Source: SZAS-103 sp038226665 (lineage in GTDB: Bacteria > Pseudomonadota > Gammaproteobacteria > Xanthomonadales > Xanthomonadaceae). From it: a stretch of 14,656 nt of DNA. A program made the position numbers and the translations under genes. This document shows positions 8,109-14,069 of the stretch, in pieces (position 1 is the stretch's first letter; the number at the start of each line of letters is the position of its first letter). The stretch lies in the NCBI GenBank assembly GCA_038226665.1, contig JBBRQI010000037.1, forward strand, positions 1-14,656, given 5' to 3'. The notes beneath the pieces were generated by a model. The model was not told the origin of the DNA. It made no database searches and saw only the letters and a list, made by a program, of their open reading frames with translations.

Positions 8109-8211
8109 GTCATCCATAGCGCCAGCAGTTGTGCCGCTTTTGTTGTACAGAAATGAACCTGAACCGCCATGGCCAGGCCACGAGTGTTCGCATGAAAACA
8201 GCCTGTAATAG

Positions 8212-8247
8212 GTATTGTAAATACGTTGTACACCTTAATGTCTAAGG
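8212..8247. promoter_or_regulatory. Pair of small inverted repeats in the AT-rich core
   Basis: GTATT-GTA-AATAC (8212-8224) and CCTTA-ATGTC-TAAGG (8233-8247) are perfect inverted repeats. They lie 9 bp apart, 145-180 bp upstream of the giant gene. A third, AGCAT-GTT-ATGCT, lies at 8311-8323. They may be regulator or recombinase binding sites. No known consensus was recognised. Confidence 0.3.
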
Positions 8248-8308
8248 AAGCATACATTCGTTTGCGCACTCATAATGCCACCTATAGCCACCATTTTAGC
8301 CTTGTAAA

Positions 8309-8455
8309 TCAGCATGTTATGCTCGAAAACCCGCCTTTTGCGCGGGTTTGTTGTGCCCAATCGCCGTACACGATTTTGATCGGGGGCATGGGCATCGCGA
8401 ACGGGCCGAATTCGCCAGCGTCGCCTCGCGCGAGTTCGTGCGTAGTCGTGTCCAT
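8309..8455 (-). CDS. Possible 48-aa small ORF or gene remnant
   Basis: The ATG at 8455 opens a 48-codon frame that is closed upstream by an in-frame stop. The middle (FAMPMPPIKIVYGDW) looks more protein-like than the two larger overlapping frames here, but no family was recognised. A weak AGGT lies upstream. The 3' end runs through the hairpin at 8327-8349 into AT-rich DNA. This argues for a remnant truncated at an insertion boundary, or for a chance frame. Confidence 0.18.
   Translation of the reverse strand: MDTTTHELARGDAGEFGPFAMPMPPIKIVYGDWAQQTRAKGGFSSITC
8327..8349. terminator. Strong hairpin with short T-runs on both strands
   Basis: AAACCCGC (8327-8334) pairs perfectly with GCGGGTTT (8342-8349) around a 7-base loop. 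The minus strand reads four T residues after the stem; the plus strand reads three, then GTTG. It could end transcription in either direction. No gene with a clear end abuts it, so it may be left over from a gene interrupted by the accessory block. Confidence 0.45.
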
Positions 8456-8568
8456 CTCAAAGACCTGAAGATATCAACGGCGGAAATGACGCGGACGCAC
8501 CGTGACCGCGTTGCTGATGTTCGGCAGGGGATCGGCATGTTCATTTTCCTGCCTGTGCGTAACCGGCT

Positions 8569-8608
8569 TGGATGGCACTAGACATCCACTTGGATGGTGT
8601 TAGGATGG
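8569..8608 (+). promoter_or_regulatory. Repeated GGATGG operator-like array before the ribbon-helix-helix gene
   Basis: TTGGATGG occurs at 8568-8575 and 8590-8597, exactly 22 bp apart (about two helical turns). AGGATGG follows at 8602-8608. An inverted CATCCA at 8583-8588 pairs with TGGATG at 8569-8574. The array ends over the ribosome site AGGA (8602-8605) of the gene starting at 8613. Ribbon-helix-helix proteins commonly bind repeated short sites in their own promoters, so self-control of the downstream operon is the likely reading (inference). Confidence 0.4.
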
Positions 8609-8612
8609 ATCC

Positions 8613-9029
8613 ATGCCTACGCTCCATTCGTCCGCTGAGTCCAAGCCCGTCGACGAGAAGATCACGATCAATCTCGGAGTCGTCGATCTGGGGCAGATCG
8701 ATCTGCTGGTGCAGGAAGGCTTTTACGGCAACCGTACCGATCTGATCCGAACAGCCATCCGCAACCAGCTCGCCGTCCACGCCGAGGCCATGCGCCAAGC
8801 CGTGGCGCGACGCATGCTGGTCCTGGGAATTCAGCATGTCACGGCCGATCAACTGCGTGCAGTGAAGGCGGCCCATCAGAAACTCCATATCCGTGTGCTC
8901 GGTTTGGCGACCATCGCTGCGGACGTTACGCCAGCGTTGGCGCTGGCCACGATCGAGTCCATCAGCGTGCTTGGGACGCTGCAGGCCAGCGCTCAGGTCA
9001 AGGCAGCGCTGGCCAATCGCATCCGTTGA
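8613..9029 (+). CDS. Ribbon-helix-helix (CopG-like) transcriptional regulator
   Basis: The ATG at 8613 is preceded by AGGA at a 7-base spacing. Residues 15-56 match a ribbon-helix-helix DNA-binding domain: strand EKITINLG, first helix ending QEGFY, the G-N-R-T turn (39-42), then helix DLIRTAIRNQLAVH. Proteins of this fold dimerise through the strand, which also contacts the DNA major groove. Residues 57-138 form a longer tail than simple CopG repressors have. It contains a helical part and a segment rich in I, L, V and A (LHIRVLGLATIAADVTPALA) that may be an effector or oligomer domain. The PHA depolymerase gene starts 20 bp after its stop with its own ribosome site, so the two very likely form an operon and this protein probably controls it. 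A repeated motif upstream is a candidate operator. Confidence 0.88.
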   Translation: MPTLHSSAESKPVDEKITINLGVVDLGQIDLLVQEGFYGNRTDLIRTAIRNQLAVHAEAMRQAVARRMLVLGIQHVTADQLRAVKAAHQKLHIRVLGLATIAADVTPALALATIESISVLGTLQASAQVKAALANRIR

Positions 9030-9049
9030 TCCTTCAATCAGGAAAACCC

Positions 9050-10216
9050 ATGAATTCCCTGTTGGCAAAGCTCCAGCATGCAACCGGCTTGACCCGCGCC
9101 GGTCACCTACACGCCGCCACGCAATCCATCCAGGAAGCGCTCCACGGCAGAGCACGGCCGCATGGACGGTTTACTGAGACGAGTGCCGTATCGGCCGTCA
9201 TCCTCGATCCTGTCGGTTCGCCAGCGCCGACAATGCGCCAAGGCTTGCTGCCCGGACCAGAAACGATCGTTCGGCGGCCTCGGCGGGAGCCCGCCCGGAC
9301 CACGGATACACCGCAAGGTCGCTTTCTTCATCGCACCTATGCTGCAGCGGAAGGCACGCTCCACTACCGCTTGTTCGCCCCACCCCAGCATGAGGGCAAG
9401 GCGCTGCCTCTGATCGTGATGCTGCACGGATGCACCCAGGATCCGGTTTCCTTCGCGACCGGGACTGGGATGAATCAAGCGGCCATGGAGAGTGGGTTCT
9501 TTGTGCTCTATCCGGCACAGCCCGCCAGTGCCAATCCCAACCGATGCTGGAACTGGTTCGAGCCGAGCCATCAGCAACGCGGGCATGGAGAACCTGCCTT
9601 GATCGCGGGCATGACCCGTGAAGTGATCTCGCAATTCGGCATCGACGTTCGGCGCGTCTACGTGGCCGGCTTGTCTGCCGGTGGCGCGATGGCGGCGATC
9701 CTCGGCGAAACCTATCCGGACCTGTTTGCCGCCATCGGCGTGCATTCGGGTCTACCGACAGGGACGGCCCACGATATGCCGAGCGCGTTCGCGGCGATGC
9801 AGGGGCCCGCGAAGCTTCAAGCGCACGCTCGACATACGCCCGCCGCAACCGGCCGCGTCAGCACCCCTGCTGTAGCTGTTCCCACGATTGTCTTTCACGG
9901 CGATCGAGACACCACAGTCCATCGCGCCAACGGTCGGCAGATCATCGAGCGCATCGCGACCGCGACGACAACGACCATGCAACAAGAACGCAAGCGCGCT
10001 CTCAACGGTCGCGAATACACCCGCACGCTCCATCACGACGCAAGCGGCAACATCGTGTGTGAGCACTGGATCGTCCATGGTGCAGGCCATGCCTGGTCAG
10101 GTGGGCGGGCAGGAGGTTCCTACACTGACGCATCGGGACCGGACGCTACCGCGGCCATGCTGAAATTCTTTCTGTCGCATGCGAAAACTTTGGACAAAGC
10201 AAGCACAATTTCCTGA
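9050..10216 (+). CDS. Poly(3-hydroxyalkanoate) depolymerase-type esterase (PHB depolymerase family)
   Basis: The ATG at 9050 follows AGGA at a 6-base spacing. An upstream TTG in the same frame (9026) overlaps the previous gene and lacks a site. The 388-residue protein is an alpha/beta hydrolase that hydrolyses ester bonds in short-chain polyhydroxyalkanoates or similar esters. The oxyanion-hole segment is MLHGCTQ (about 124-130). The lipase box is GLSAG with nucleophile Ser209. The likely acid is Asp287 (or Asp285) in HGDRD, and the base is His347 in HGAGHAWSGG. The conserved CWNWF stretch (166-170) is also typical. There is no signal peptide; the N-terminus reads LLAKLQHATGLTRAGHLHAA, as in cytoplasmic members of this family. 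The N-terminal 90 residues are a variable Arg/Pro-rich region. Expression probably depends on the preceding ribbon-helix-helix gene. Substrate preference cannot be read from sequence. Confidence 0.92.
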   Translation: MNSLLAKLQHATGLTRAGHLHAATQSIQEALHGRARPHGRFTETSAVSAVILDPVGSPAPTMRQGLLPGPETIVRRPRREPARTTDTPQGRFLHRTYAAAEGTLHYRLFAPPQHEGKALPLIVMLHGCTQDPVSFATGTGMNQAAMESGFFVLYPAQPASANPNRCWNWFEPSHQQRGHGEPALIAGMTREVISQFGIDVRRVYVAGLSAGGAMAAILGETYPDLFAAIGVHSGLPTGTAHDMPSAFAAMQGPAKLQAHARHTPAATGRVSTPAVAVPTIVFHGDRDTTVHRANGRQIIERIATATTTTMQQERKRALNGREYTRTLHHDASGNIVCEHWIVHGAGHAWSGGRAGGSYTDASGPDATAAMLKFFLSHAKTLDKASTIS

Positions 10217-10234
10217 CATATTTGGCTGCCATTC

Positions 10235-10250
10235 GCCGTTTCTCAACGGC
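10235..10250 (+). terminator. Hairpin after the depolymerase gene
   Basis: GCCGTT (10235-10240) pairs perfectly with AACGGC (10245-10250) around TCTC, 18 bp after the stop codon. An overlapping alternative stem uses GCTGCC (10225-10230) and GGCAGC (10248-10253). The nearest T-run (five T residues) lies 14 bp further on, so termination strength is doubtful. Confidence 0.35.
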
Positions 10251-10290
10251 AGCTGTACGAGCATTTTTCCGGCCGGCTCGCGGGTGAATT

Positions 10291-10308
10291 GCACGCAAAA
10301 GTGCGTGC
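10291..10308. repeat. Perfect 7-bp stem hairpin
   Basis: GCACGCA (10291-10297) pairs with TGCGTGC (10302-10308) around AAAG. No T-run follows. It is the second strong hairpin in the spacer after the depolymerase gene and may add to transcript-end processing or be a small intergenic palindrome. Confidence 0.35.
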
Positions 10309-10313
10309 TACAT

Positions 10314-10517
10314 TTCGTCCGCATCGCGGAGCAGCAGTTGGGCGGATTGCGCAACCAACGGGAGGCAGCAGCGGATCAATTGGCCACGTACACGGCGATG
10401 GCGATGTGGATCGTCTTCGCCTCCAGCCTGATTGGCCTGCTCGCGGCAGCTTTGGATGGCTGGCCTGGATCCAGCCACATCGCGTGTATCACTCGCGCAT
10501 GTACTGCCGATCCGTGA
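10314..10517 (+). pseudogene. Possible remnant of a small membrane protein
   Basis: In the frame ending at 10517, about 65 residues read like the tail of a membrane protein. A charged, helix-like part (RIAEQQLGGLRNQREAAADQ) is followed by a hydrophobic span (MAMWIVFASSLIGLLAAAL, about 10398-10454). The upstream part of the same frame runs through the two hairpins and looks non-coding. No ribosome site or start fits the good part, and the end (ACITRACTADP) looks random. A truncated remnant is the simplest reading. The rest of the 394-bp spacer (10217-10610) shows only hairpins. Confidence 0.28.
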
Positions 10518-10542
10518 CAGCGCACGCAAGCACCAGATGCTC

Positions 10543-10583
10543 GGAGCCGTGCGAATCGGCTTGCTCCCGACTCGCACGGCTCC
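10543..10583 (+). promoter_or_regulatory. Very strong 12+4-bp stem-loop upstream of the 10611 gene
   Basis: GGAGCCGTGCGA (10543-10554) pairs perfectly with TCGCACGGCTCC (10572-10583). After one mismatch, TCGG (10556-10559) pairs with CCGA (10567-10570) around a 7-base loop. The stem ends 17 bp before the AAGGAG ribosome site (10600-10605) of the next gene and has no T-run. It could be a leader structure, an mRNA stabiliser, or a REP-like palindrome. Confidence 0.5.
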
Positions 10584-10610
10584 CGGCGACACTCAGGACA
10601 AGGAGCTCCC

Positions 10611-10913
10611 ATGTCGATCTGCATCGAAAAGGATCTTTACGTGCGCATCCGGCAATTCCTGGATGCTTCACATCCGCTGCCCCTGAAGAGCGGCTTTTCC
10701 AATGACGTGGCTTATCGCGTGCTCGGCCTGCATTCGGCTTCCGAAACCAGCGAGGCCTACTACATCCTCGCCAATGACAAGGACCAGACCTGGTTCATTT
10801 CGAATCGGCACGTGGGCGTCGTAGGCATTTTTCCCGGCAAGACGGATTTGCGCTTCGCATTGACCGCAACTGCGGTGCCGGCTGCCGTCGGACCTGGCGT
10901 TGCAGTGGCCTGA
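10611..10913 (+). CDS. Hypothetical protein, 100 aa
   Basis: A strong AAGGAG lies five bases before the ATG at 10611, which supports a real gene. The protein has no signal peptide or membrane span. The first 80 residues look well ordered: helix IEKDLYVRIRQFLDASHPLP, GFSNDVAYRVLGLHSA, then a YYILANDKDQTWFISNRHV segment that looks like two adjacent beta strands, and VVGIFPGKTDLRFAL. The last 17 residues are Ala/Val/Pro-rich (TATAVPAAVGPGVAVA) and look less constrained, as if the original end was replaced. I do not recognise a family and assign no function. It is convergent with the minus-strand gene ending at 11043, with a 129-bp gap in which I see nothing notable. Confidence 0.62.
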   Translation: MSICIEKDLYVRIRQFLDASHPLPLKSGFSNDVAYRVLGLHSASETSEAYYILANDKDQTWFISNRHVGVVGIFPGKTDLRFALTATAVPAAVGPGVAVA

Positions 10914-11042
10914 GGCTGCGCGCGCGTCGAGCCATTTCCGCGACGTTCAACTCGTGCAAGCACGGTGCGTCGTGGGCCGATCAGCGCTGGGTTCGATGCT
11001 TCAATGCTTGCTTGTTGACCAAGGCATCTTTGCTGTTGGCTG

Positions 11043-11444
11043 CTACGATGAAATCTGGTTGCTGTCGATGTGGCGCTTGATGGCGACTGCCGGAGGCATC
11101 GCTACGATGGGCATGTGGACTGTAGTCGTCCTGGCGTGGCTGCGCGACGGAACAATCGGGGCGGCGGGGCGGCCCCGCGACAACATGCTGCTCAACCGCT
11201 TCAATGTCGTGATGAACAAGCTAGTACGAACAGTTTGTGGAGTCGCCATCAGGGCGACGGACGGCTCGCCCTCGGATTCGCGCCACGATTGCACGCGATC
11301 AGTCTCGTAGTCGGCCCAACGCGAATGGAAGACGCCGTTGGCGAAGGTTCCATGGATCGGTTGCTCGCGTTCTTCAAGCATGAACTCGATCGGTTCGCCC
11401 GTGTAGGGAAGGAACGTCGAGCTGAAAATCCATTTCGCTTCCAT
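11043..11444 (-). CDS. Hypothetical protein, 133 aa
   Basis: The start is placed at the ATG at 11444 because GGGGAG lies six bases upstream. The frame stays open to 11591, but that extension is only the hairpin-repeat region translated. The first 55 residues look like a real small beta-rich domain (MEAKWIFSSTF, PYTGEPIEFMLEE, REQPIHGTFANGVFHSRWA, DRVQSWRESEGEP). Residues 56-133 are rich in Ser, Arg, Thr, Pro and Ala and look unstructured. Opposite them, on the plus strand, lies a hydrophobic frame (about 11050-11150), so the C-terminal part could be an artefact of a lost stop or an overlapping gene. No family was recognised. Confidence 0.5.
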   Translation of the reverse strand: MEAKWIFSSTFLPYTGEPIEFMLEEREQPIHGTFANGVFHSRWADYETDRVQSWRESEGEPSVALMATPQTVRTSLFITTLKRLSSMLSRGRPAAPIVPSRSHARTTTVHMPIVAMPPAVAIKRHIDSNQISS

Positions 11445-11486
11445 GACCACTCCCCGACGACAGAGCGCATTGCCTGCACCCAAGGT

Positions 11487-11589
11487 GGCCGCGTCCATGC
11501 GGCACAGTAGCTGACTTCTTTGCATATTTGGCCGCATCCGTGCGGCACGTCCGTGAGATCTCTTTTGGTTGGCCGCATCCGTGCAGCCC
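11487..11589. repeat. Three degenerate copies of a hairpin-bearing repeat
   Basis: A 19-bp motif, GGCCGCATCCGTGCGGCAC in its best copy, occurs at 11487-11505, 11530-11548 and 11571-11589, with starts 43 and 41 bp apart. Each copy forms a hairpin GCCGCA-TCCG-TGCGGC; the first and third carry one weakened pair each. The segments between copies share a T-rich TTCTTT/TCTTTT stretch, so the period looks like a roughly 42-bp tandem unit. The array lies in the 354-bp divergent spacer (11445-11798), in which I see no gene. It resembles REP-type or short tandem intergenic repeats. Confidence 0.62.
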
Positions 11590-11798
11590 ATGAATCAAGT
11601 CCCTGCATGCGACAGTGCGCTCTGCAACAGCCGCGGTCTGTCTGCTAGCACACATAGATCGGAAGATCGCAGAATTTCATGTCGAGCGGGGCTGCGATCG
11701 AACTTGCGCATGGCAATGTTGGCTAACACACCGACCGCTTCCGACATCTCGAATACCGTGGAGTTGCCGCAAATTGCAGCGGATCATTGGGGAGTGCG

Positions 11799-12404
11799 AT
11801 GAGCATACGATTTTCCGGATCCATTGCGTTCGGATCCCTTCACGATCCGCTGAAGCACTTGTCCAAACGCATCCACCGCGCGTTGGCGCATGCGGAGAAA
11901 ATGGTGTGGGCCGACGACAAGGGCCGCATCTTTGCGATCGGTCCGGGCGACCAGAACGCGAATTGGCCGTCGTTCGAGGCGATCGGCATTTTCGATGAGC
12001 GGACACCGACGCATGCGATCGAGTGCGCCCTGCGGCTGGCCTTGCGCAAGCGCGCATGCAACTGGATCACCGATTGGCGCGACAACCCGCCGAGTTTCAA
12101 CGACTACCGGATGATGCCGCCGACTGCGCTTGGAAAACGGCCAAAGCGCGTCGTGCGTGAAAGCCCGGCAAGGGCGCAAGCCGGTGTCTTTGCCGCCGAA
12201 GCCGCTACAGCAACGGTTTCTCTCGAAAAGATACACACGTCCACAACCGTCATCTCCATGCCGCAGCCGCGAATGAACGTGTTCAATGCATTTCACGCAG
12301 CGCTTACATCCCCGTCCAAAGATCGGCCTAAAGTTGAAAAGCTGCGGGAACAACCCGCAAGCGATCGTGATTCACAACAACTCCAAATGAAGGGACTCGC
12401 ATGA
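11799..12404 (+). CDS. Hypothetical protein, 201 aa, coupled to the EF-hand gene
   Basis: The ATG at 11799 is preceded by GGGGAG; a TTG at 11787 in the same frame has no better support. Residues 1-105 look like a folded soluble domain (SLHDPLKHLSKRIHRALAHA, MVWADDKGRIFAIG, NWPSFEAIGIFDE, HAIECALRLALRKRACNWIT). Residues 106-201 are rich in Pro, Arg, Ala, Lys and Ser and look disordered. There is no signal peptide and no recognised family. The stop codon overlaps the next start as ATGA (12401-12404), which suggests translational coupling with the secreted EF-hand protein. The lower-complexity second half leaves open that the real gene is shorter and the overlap a coincidence. Confidence 0.6.
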   Translation: MSIRFSGSIAFGSLHDPLKHLSKRIHRALAHAEKMVWADDKGRIFAIGPGDQNANWPSFEAIGIFDERTPTHAIECALRLALRKRACNWITDWRDNPPSFNDYRMMPPTALGKRPKRVVRESPARAQAGVFAAEAATATVSLEKIHTSTTVISMPQPRMNVFNAFHAALTSPSKDRPKVEKLREQPASDRDSQQLQMKGLA

Positions 12405-12868
12405 AAACCCAATCGAAAACCCGAATGTACAGCGGTATCGCAGCGTGTATCGTCGTCGCCGGAATGTCTGCATCCGCAGCATTTGCAAGCGACAAGATGA
12501 TGATGTCCGACGACATGATGAAAATGTGCGACACCAACCACGACGGCATGATCTCCGCTGACGAGCACATGGCTCATTCGAAGATGATGATGGACAAGAT
12601 GGACACGAACCACGACGGCATGGTCAGCAAGGCCGAAATGAAGGCCGGCATGAAGATGATGCATGGCGACATGATGATGTCCGACGACATGATGATGATG
12701 GACACCAATCACGACGGTATGGTTTCGGCCGACGAGAACATGGCGCATTCGAAGATGATGTTCGACAAGATGGACGCCAACCACGACGGCATGGTCAGCA
12801 AGGCCGAGATGGACGCGGGTATGAAGATGATGCACGACGACGACCACATGATGAAGAAGTCGCTGTAA
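12401..12868 (+). CDS. Secreted methionine-rich protein with four EF-hand loops
   Basis: AGGGA lies five bases before the ATG. The 155-residue precursor has a clear signal peptide: basic start, hydrophobic core IAACIVVAGMSASAA, and likely cleavage after AFA at residue 29. The mature part is therefore periplasmic or exported. It carries four textbook calcium-binding EF-hand loops with all ligand positions: D44-E55 and D101-E112 (DTNHDGM then I/V-SADE), D68-E79 and D125-E136 (D-T/A-NHDGMVSKAE). Methionine makes up 39 of 155 residues, often as MMM or MMMM runs, with histidines and one cysteine (C43) between. Residues 36-90 and 94-147 are an internal duplication. Calcium binding is strongly expected. 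Copper(I) or other soft-metal binding through Met/His, as in Met-rich periplasmic copper proteins, is an inference. A good terminator follows at 12998. Confidence 0.93.
   Translation: MKTQSKTRMYSGIAACIVVAGMSASAAFASDKMMMSDDMMKMCDTNHDGMISADEHMAHSKMMMDKMDTNHDGMVSKAEMKAGMKMMHGDMMMSDDMMMMDTNHDGMVSADENMAHSKMMFDKMDANHDGMVSKAEMDAGMKMMHDDDHMMKKSL
12506..12841 (+). repeat. Internal tandem duplication inside the EF-hand gene
   Basis: The segment 12506-12670 (residues 36-90) is repeated at 12680-12841 (residues 94-147). The DNA is closely similar: both begin TCCGACGACATGATGA, and both share the stretch coding for HDGMVSKAEM and GMKMMH. Each unit holds two EF-hands, so a two-EF-hand ancestor was duplicated, apparently not long ago. 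One codon was lost before loop 3. Confidence 0.85.
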
Positions 12869-12997
12869 ATCGCGGCTCCATCGTTCGCGAGAATGGATTC
12901 GCGGTGAAGTGCGAGTCTGCCGTTTGGCGGAAAGCAGCGACCGAAGCCGGATGATGCACGGATGGATGTACACCGGTGCGGCGCCATCGTTGAAATG

Positions 12998-13028
12998 AAA
13001 CGCCGTGCCCATCGGGCCGGCGTTTTTT
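12998..13028 (+). terminator. Intrinsic terminator after the EF-hand gene
   Basis: AAACGCCG (12998-13005) pairs with CGGCGTTT (13018-13025). Inside, after one bulged T, GCCC pairs with GGGC around ATC. Six T residues (13023-13028) follow. This is a textbook Rho-independent terminator for plus-strand transcription, 130 bp after the EF-hand stop codon. Confidence 0.87.
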
Positions 13029-13108
13029 CTGCAGCCGCCAGGCATTGAGACCTGCATGGATCATTCGGCAATCGCGCTCAAGCTGCCGCGCGCATAGGCG
13101 CTGCGGCT

Positions 13109-13825
13109 TCAGCAATCGAGCACACTTTTATAAATGTCGCGATCGATGCGATAGCAGGTGCAAGCAGCCGCTTCCAGGCCCGCACGATTCAGGACCTTGA
13201 TGGTGCCGCGCGAATAGCTGATCAAATTCCTTTTCTGCAATGCGCCCGCTGCCTTGGTGATGCCGACACGGCGCATGCCGAGCATGAATGCGAGAAATTC
13301 ATGGGTCAGATGGAATTCGTCGCTGCACGCGCGATCGTGGGTCATCAGCAGCCAGCGGGCCAGCCGCGCTTCGAGCAGGTGGAAGCGGGTGCATGCGGCA
13401 GTTTGCGCCAACTGCGACATCAGCACATACAGATAGCGATCGAGCAGTCGGCGCAGCGACGCACTCTGCGCAAGCCCGTGTCGGAACGCAGCGACTTTCA
13501 TGCGCAATGCCGAGCCCGCGCCCTGCACCAATGCACGCTGCGGCGCGATATCGACGCCAAGCACAAGCGAAACCCCTTGTACGCCTTCGGAACCGACCAA
13601 ACCGACCTCGAAACCTGCCCGCCGGTCGATCGGCGTGATCATAGAGATGAAACCGCAGATCGGAAAATACACGTGGCGCAGGCGATCGCCGGGCTCGCAC
13701 AGCACACCCGATTCGATGAGATCGACTTCCTCGCATTGTGCGATCAGGCGTTTCTGGTCGGTGCGCGGCAGGCAGGCGAGCAGGCGATTGGCGGCGACTG
13801 GCGCTGCTTTGGCGCGAGATGGCAT
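13109..13825 (-). CDS. Crp/Fnr-family transcriptional regulator (238 aa)
   Basis: The start is placed at the ATG at 13825 (MPSRAKAAPV). The frame stays open to 13942, but the added residues do not look like this family. Residues 15-120 form a cyclic-nucleotide-binding-like beta-roll: NRLLACLP, VLCEPGDRLRHVYFPICGFISMIT, EVGLVGSEGVQGVSLVLG. Residues 120-150 form the long dimer helix. The winged helix-turn-helix covers about 153-212, with LTHEFLAFMLGMRRVGITKA as the DNA-reading part. The N-terminal cysteine cluster of Fnr is absent, so it is not an Fnr-type iron-sulfur oxygen sensor; the usual cAMP-pocket residues are not evident either. The tail carries CTCY (222-225). It is a clear paralogue of the next gene, 244 bp upstream on the same strand. 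Only a weak ribosome site is visible. Confidence 0.88.
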   Translation of the reverse strand: MPSRAKAAPVAANRLLACLPRTDQKRLIAQCEEVDLIESGVLCEPGDRLRHVYFPICGFISMITPIDRRAGFEVGLVGSEGVQGVSLVLGVDIAPQRALVQGAGSALRMKVAAFRHGLAQSASLRRLLDRYLYVLMSQLAQTAACTRFHLLEARLARWLLMTHDRACSDEFHLTHEFLAFMLGMRRVGITKAAGALQKRNLISYSRGTIKVLNRAGLEAAACTCYRIDRDIYKSVLDC

Positions 13826-14069
13826 GAAAGTTGTCCCGTGGTGGCGTTGGAGAATCCAACGGCCGGCACAAGGAGGATTCCAGATGTCGGATACGCGCAG
13901 CGTGCGCCAACTGGTCTGCGCGCACAGTACGCTAGCCAACATAGGGAGCGTGGACGCTTCGTCAGGGAATCGACGCGAGACGCTTGAAGCGTAGCCTCGA
14001 AAATCCGAACATTGCTTTGGAGCTTCACCTCGCCGCGCGTAGCCAACTCCGCCGGGGGATTCAGGCGGC

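Larger units (their letters stand above)
8069..8612. other. 544-bp non-coding region with palindromes and an AT-rich core
   Basis: No convincing gene is present. From the left it holds a palindrome next to the giant gene's start (8093-8108), two copies of GTTGTACA (8142-8149 and 8225-8232), and a cluster of inverted repeats in an AT-rich core at about 8205-8325. A terminator-like hairpin (8327-8349) follows, then about 240 bp of GC-rich sequence with only weak small frames. The composition change near 8330 is a candidate boundary between accessory and chromosomal DNA. No tRNA arm or T-loop signature was seen. Confidence 0.5.

Noticed and set aside
2429..8208. Many plus-strand and alternative-frame open frames of 60-190 codons across the giant gene.
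   Set aside because: They are antisense or frame-shifted shadows of the 1812-codon frame in GC-rich DNA, rich in Arg, Ala, Pro and Ser, with no motifs.
1483..8288. The 11-bp string CCACCTATAGC occurs at 1483-1493 and 8278-8288, flanking two minus-strand genes like attachment-site copies.
   Set aside because: In a 14.6-kb window roughly 25 chance pairs of identical 11-mers are expected, the flanks do not match, and neither copy abuts a recombinase site or tRNA.
8226..8581. Open frames on both strands at 8226-8468, 8317-8544 and 8348-8581.
   Set aside because: No ribosome sites, no recognisable motifs, and each crosses the hairpin or the composition change. Only the 48-codon frame at 8309-8455 was kept, at low confidence.
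12293..13057. 254-codon minus-strand frame with striking HHVVVVHHLHT-type His/Val runs.
   Set aside because: It is the exact antisense of the Met/Asp-rich EF-hand repeats (ATG/GAC read backwards as CAT/GTC) and lacks a start context.
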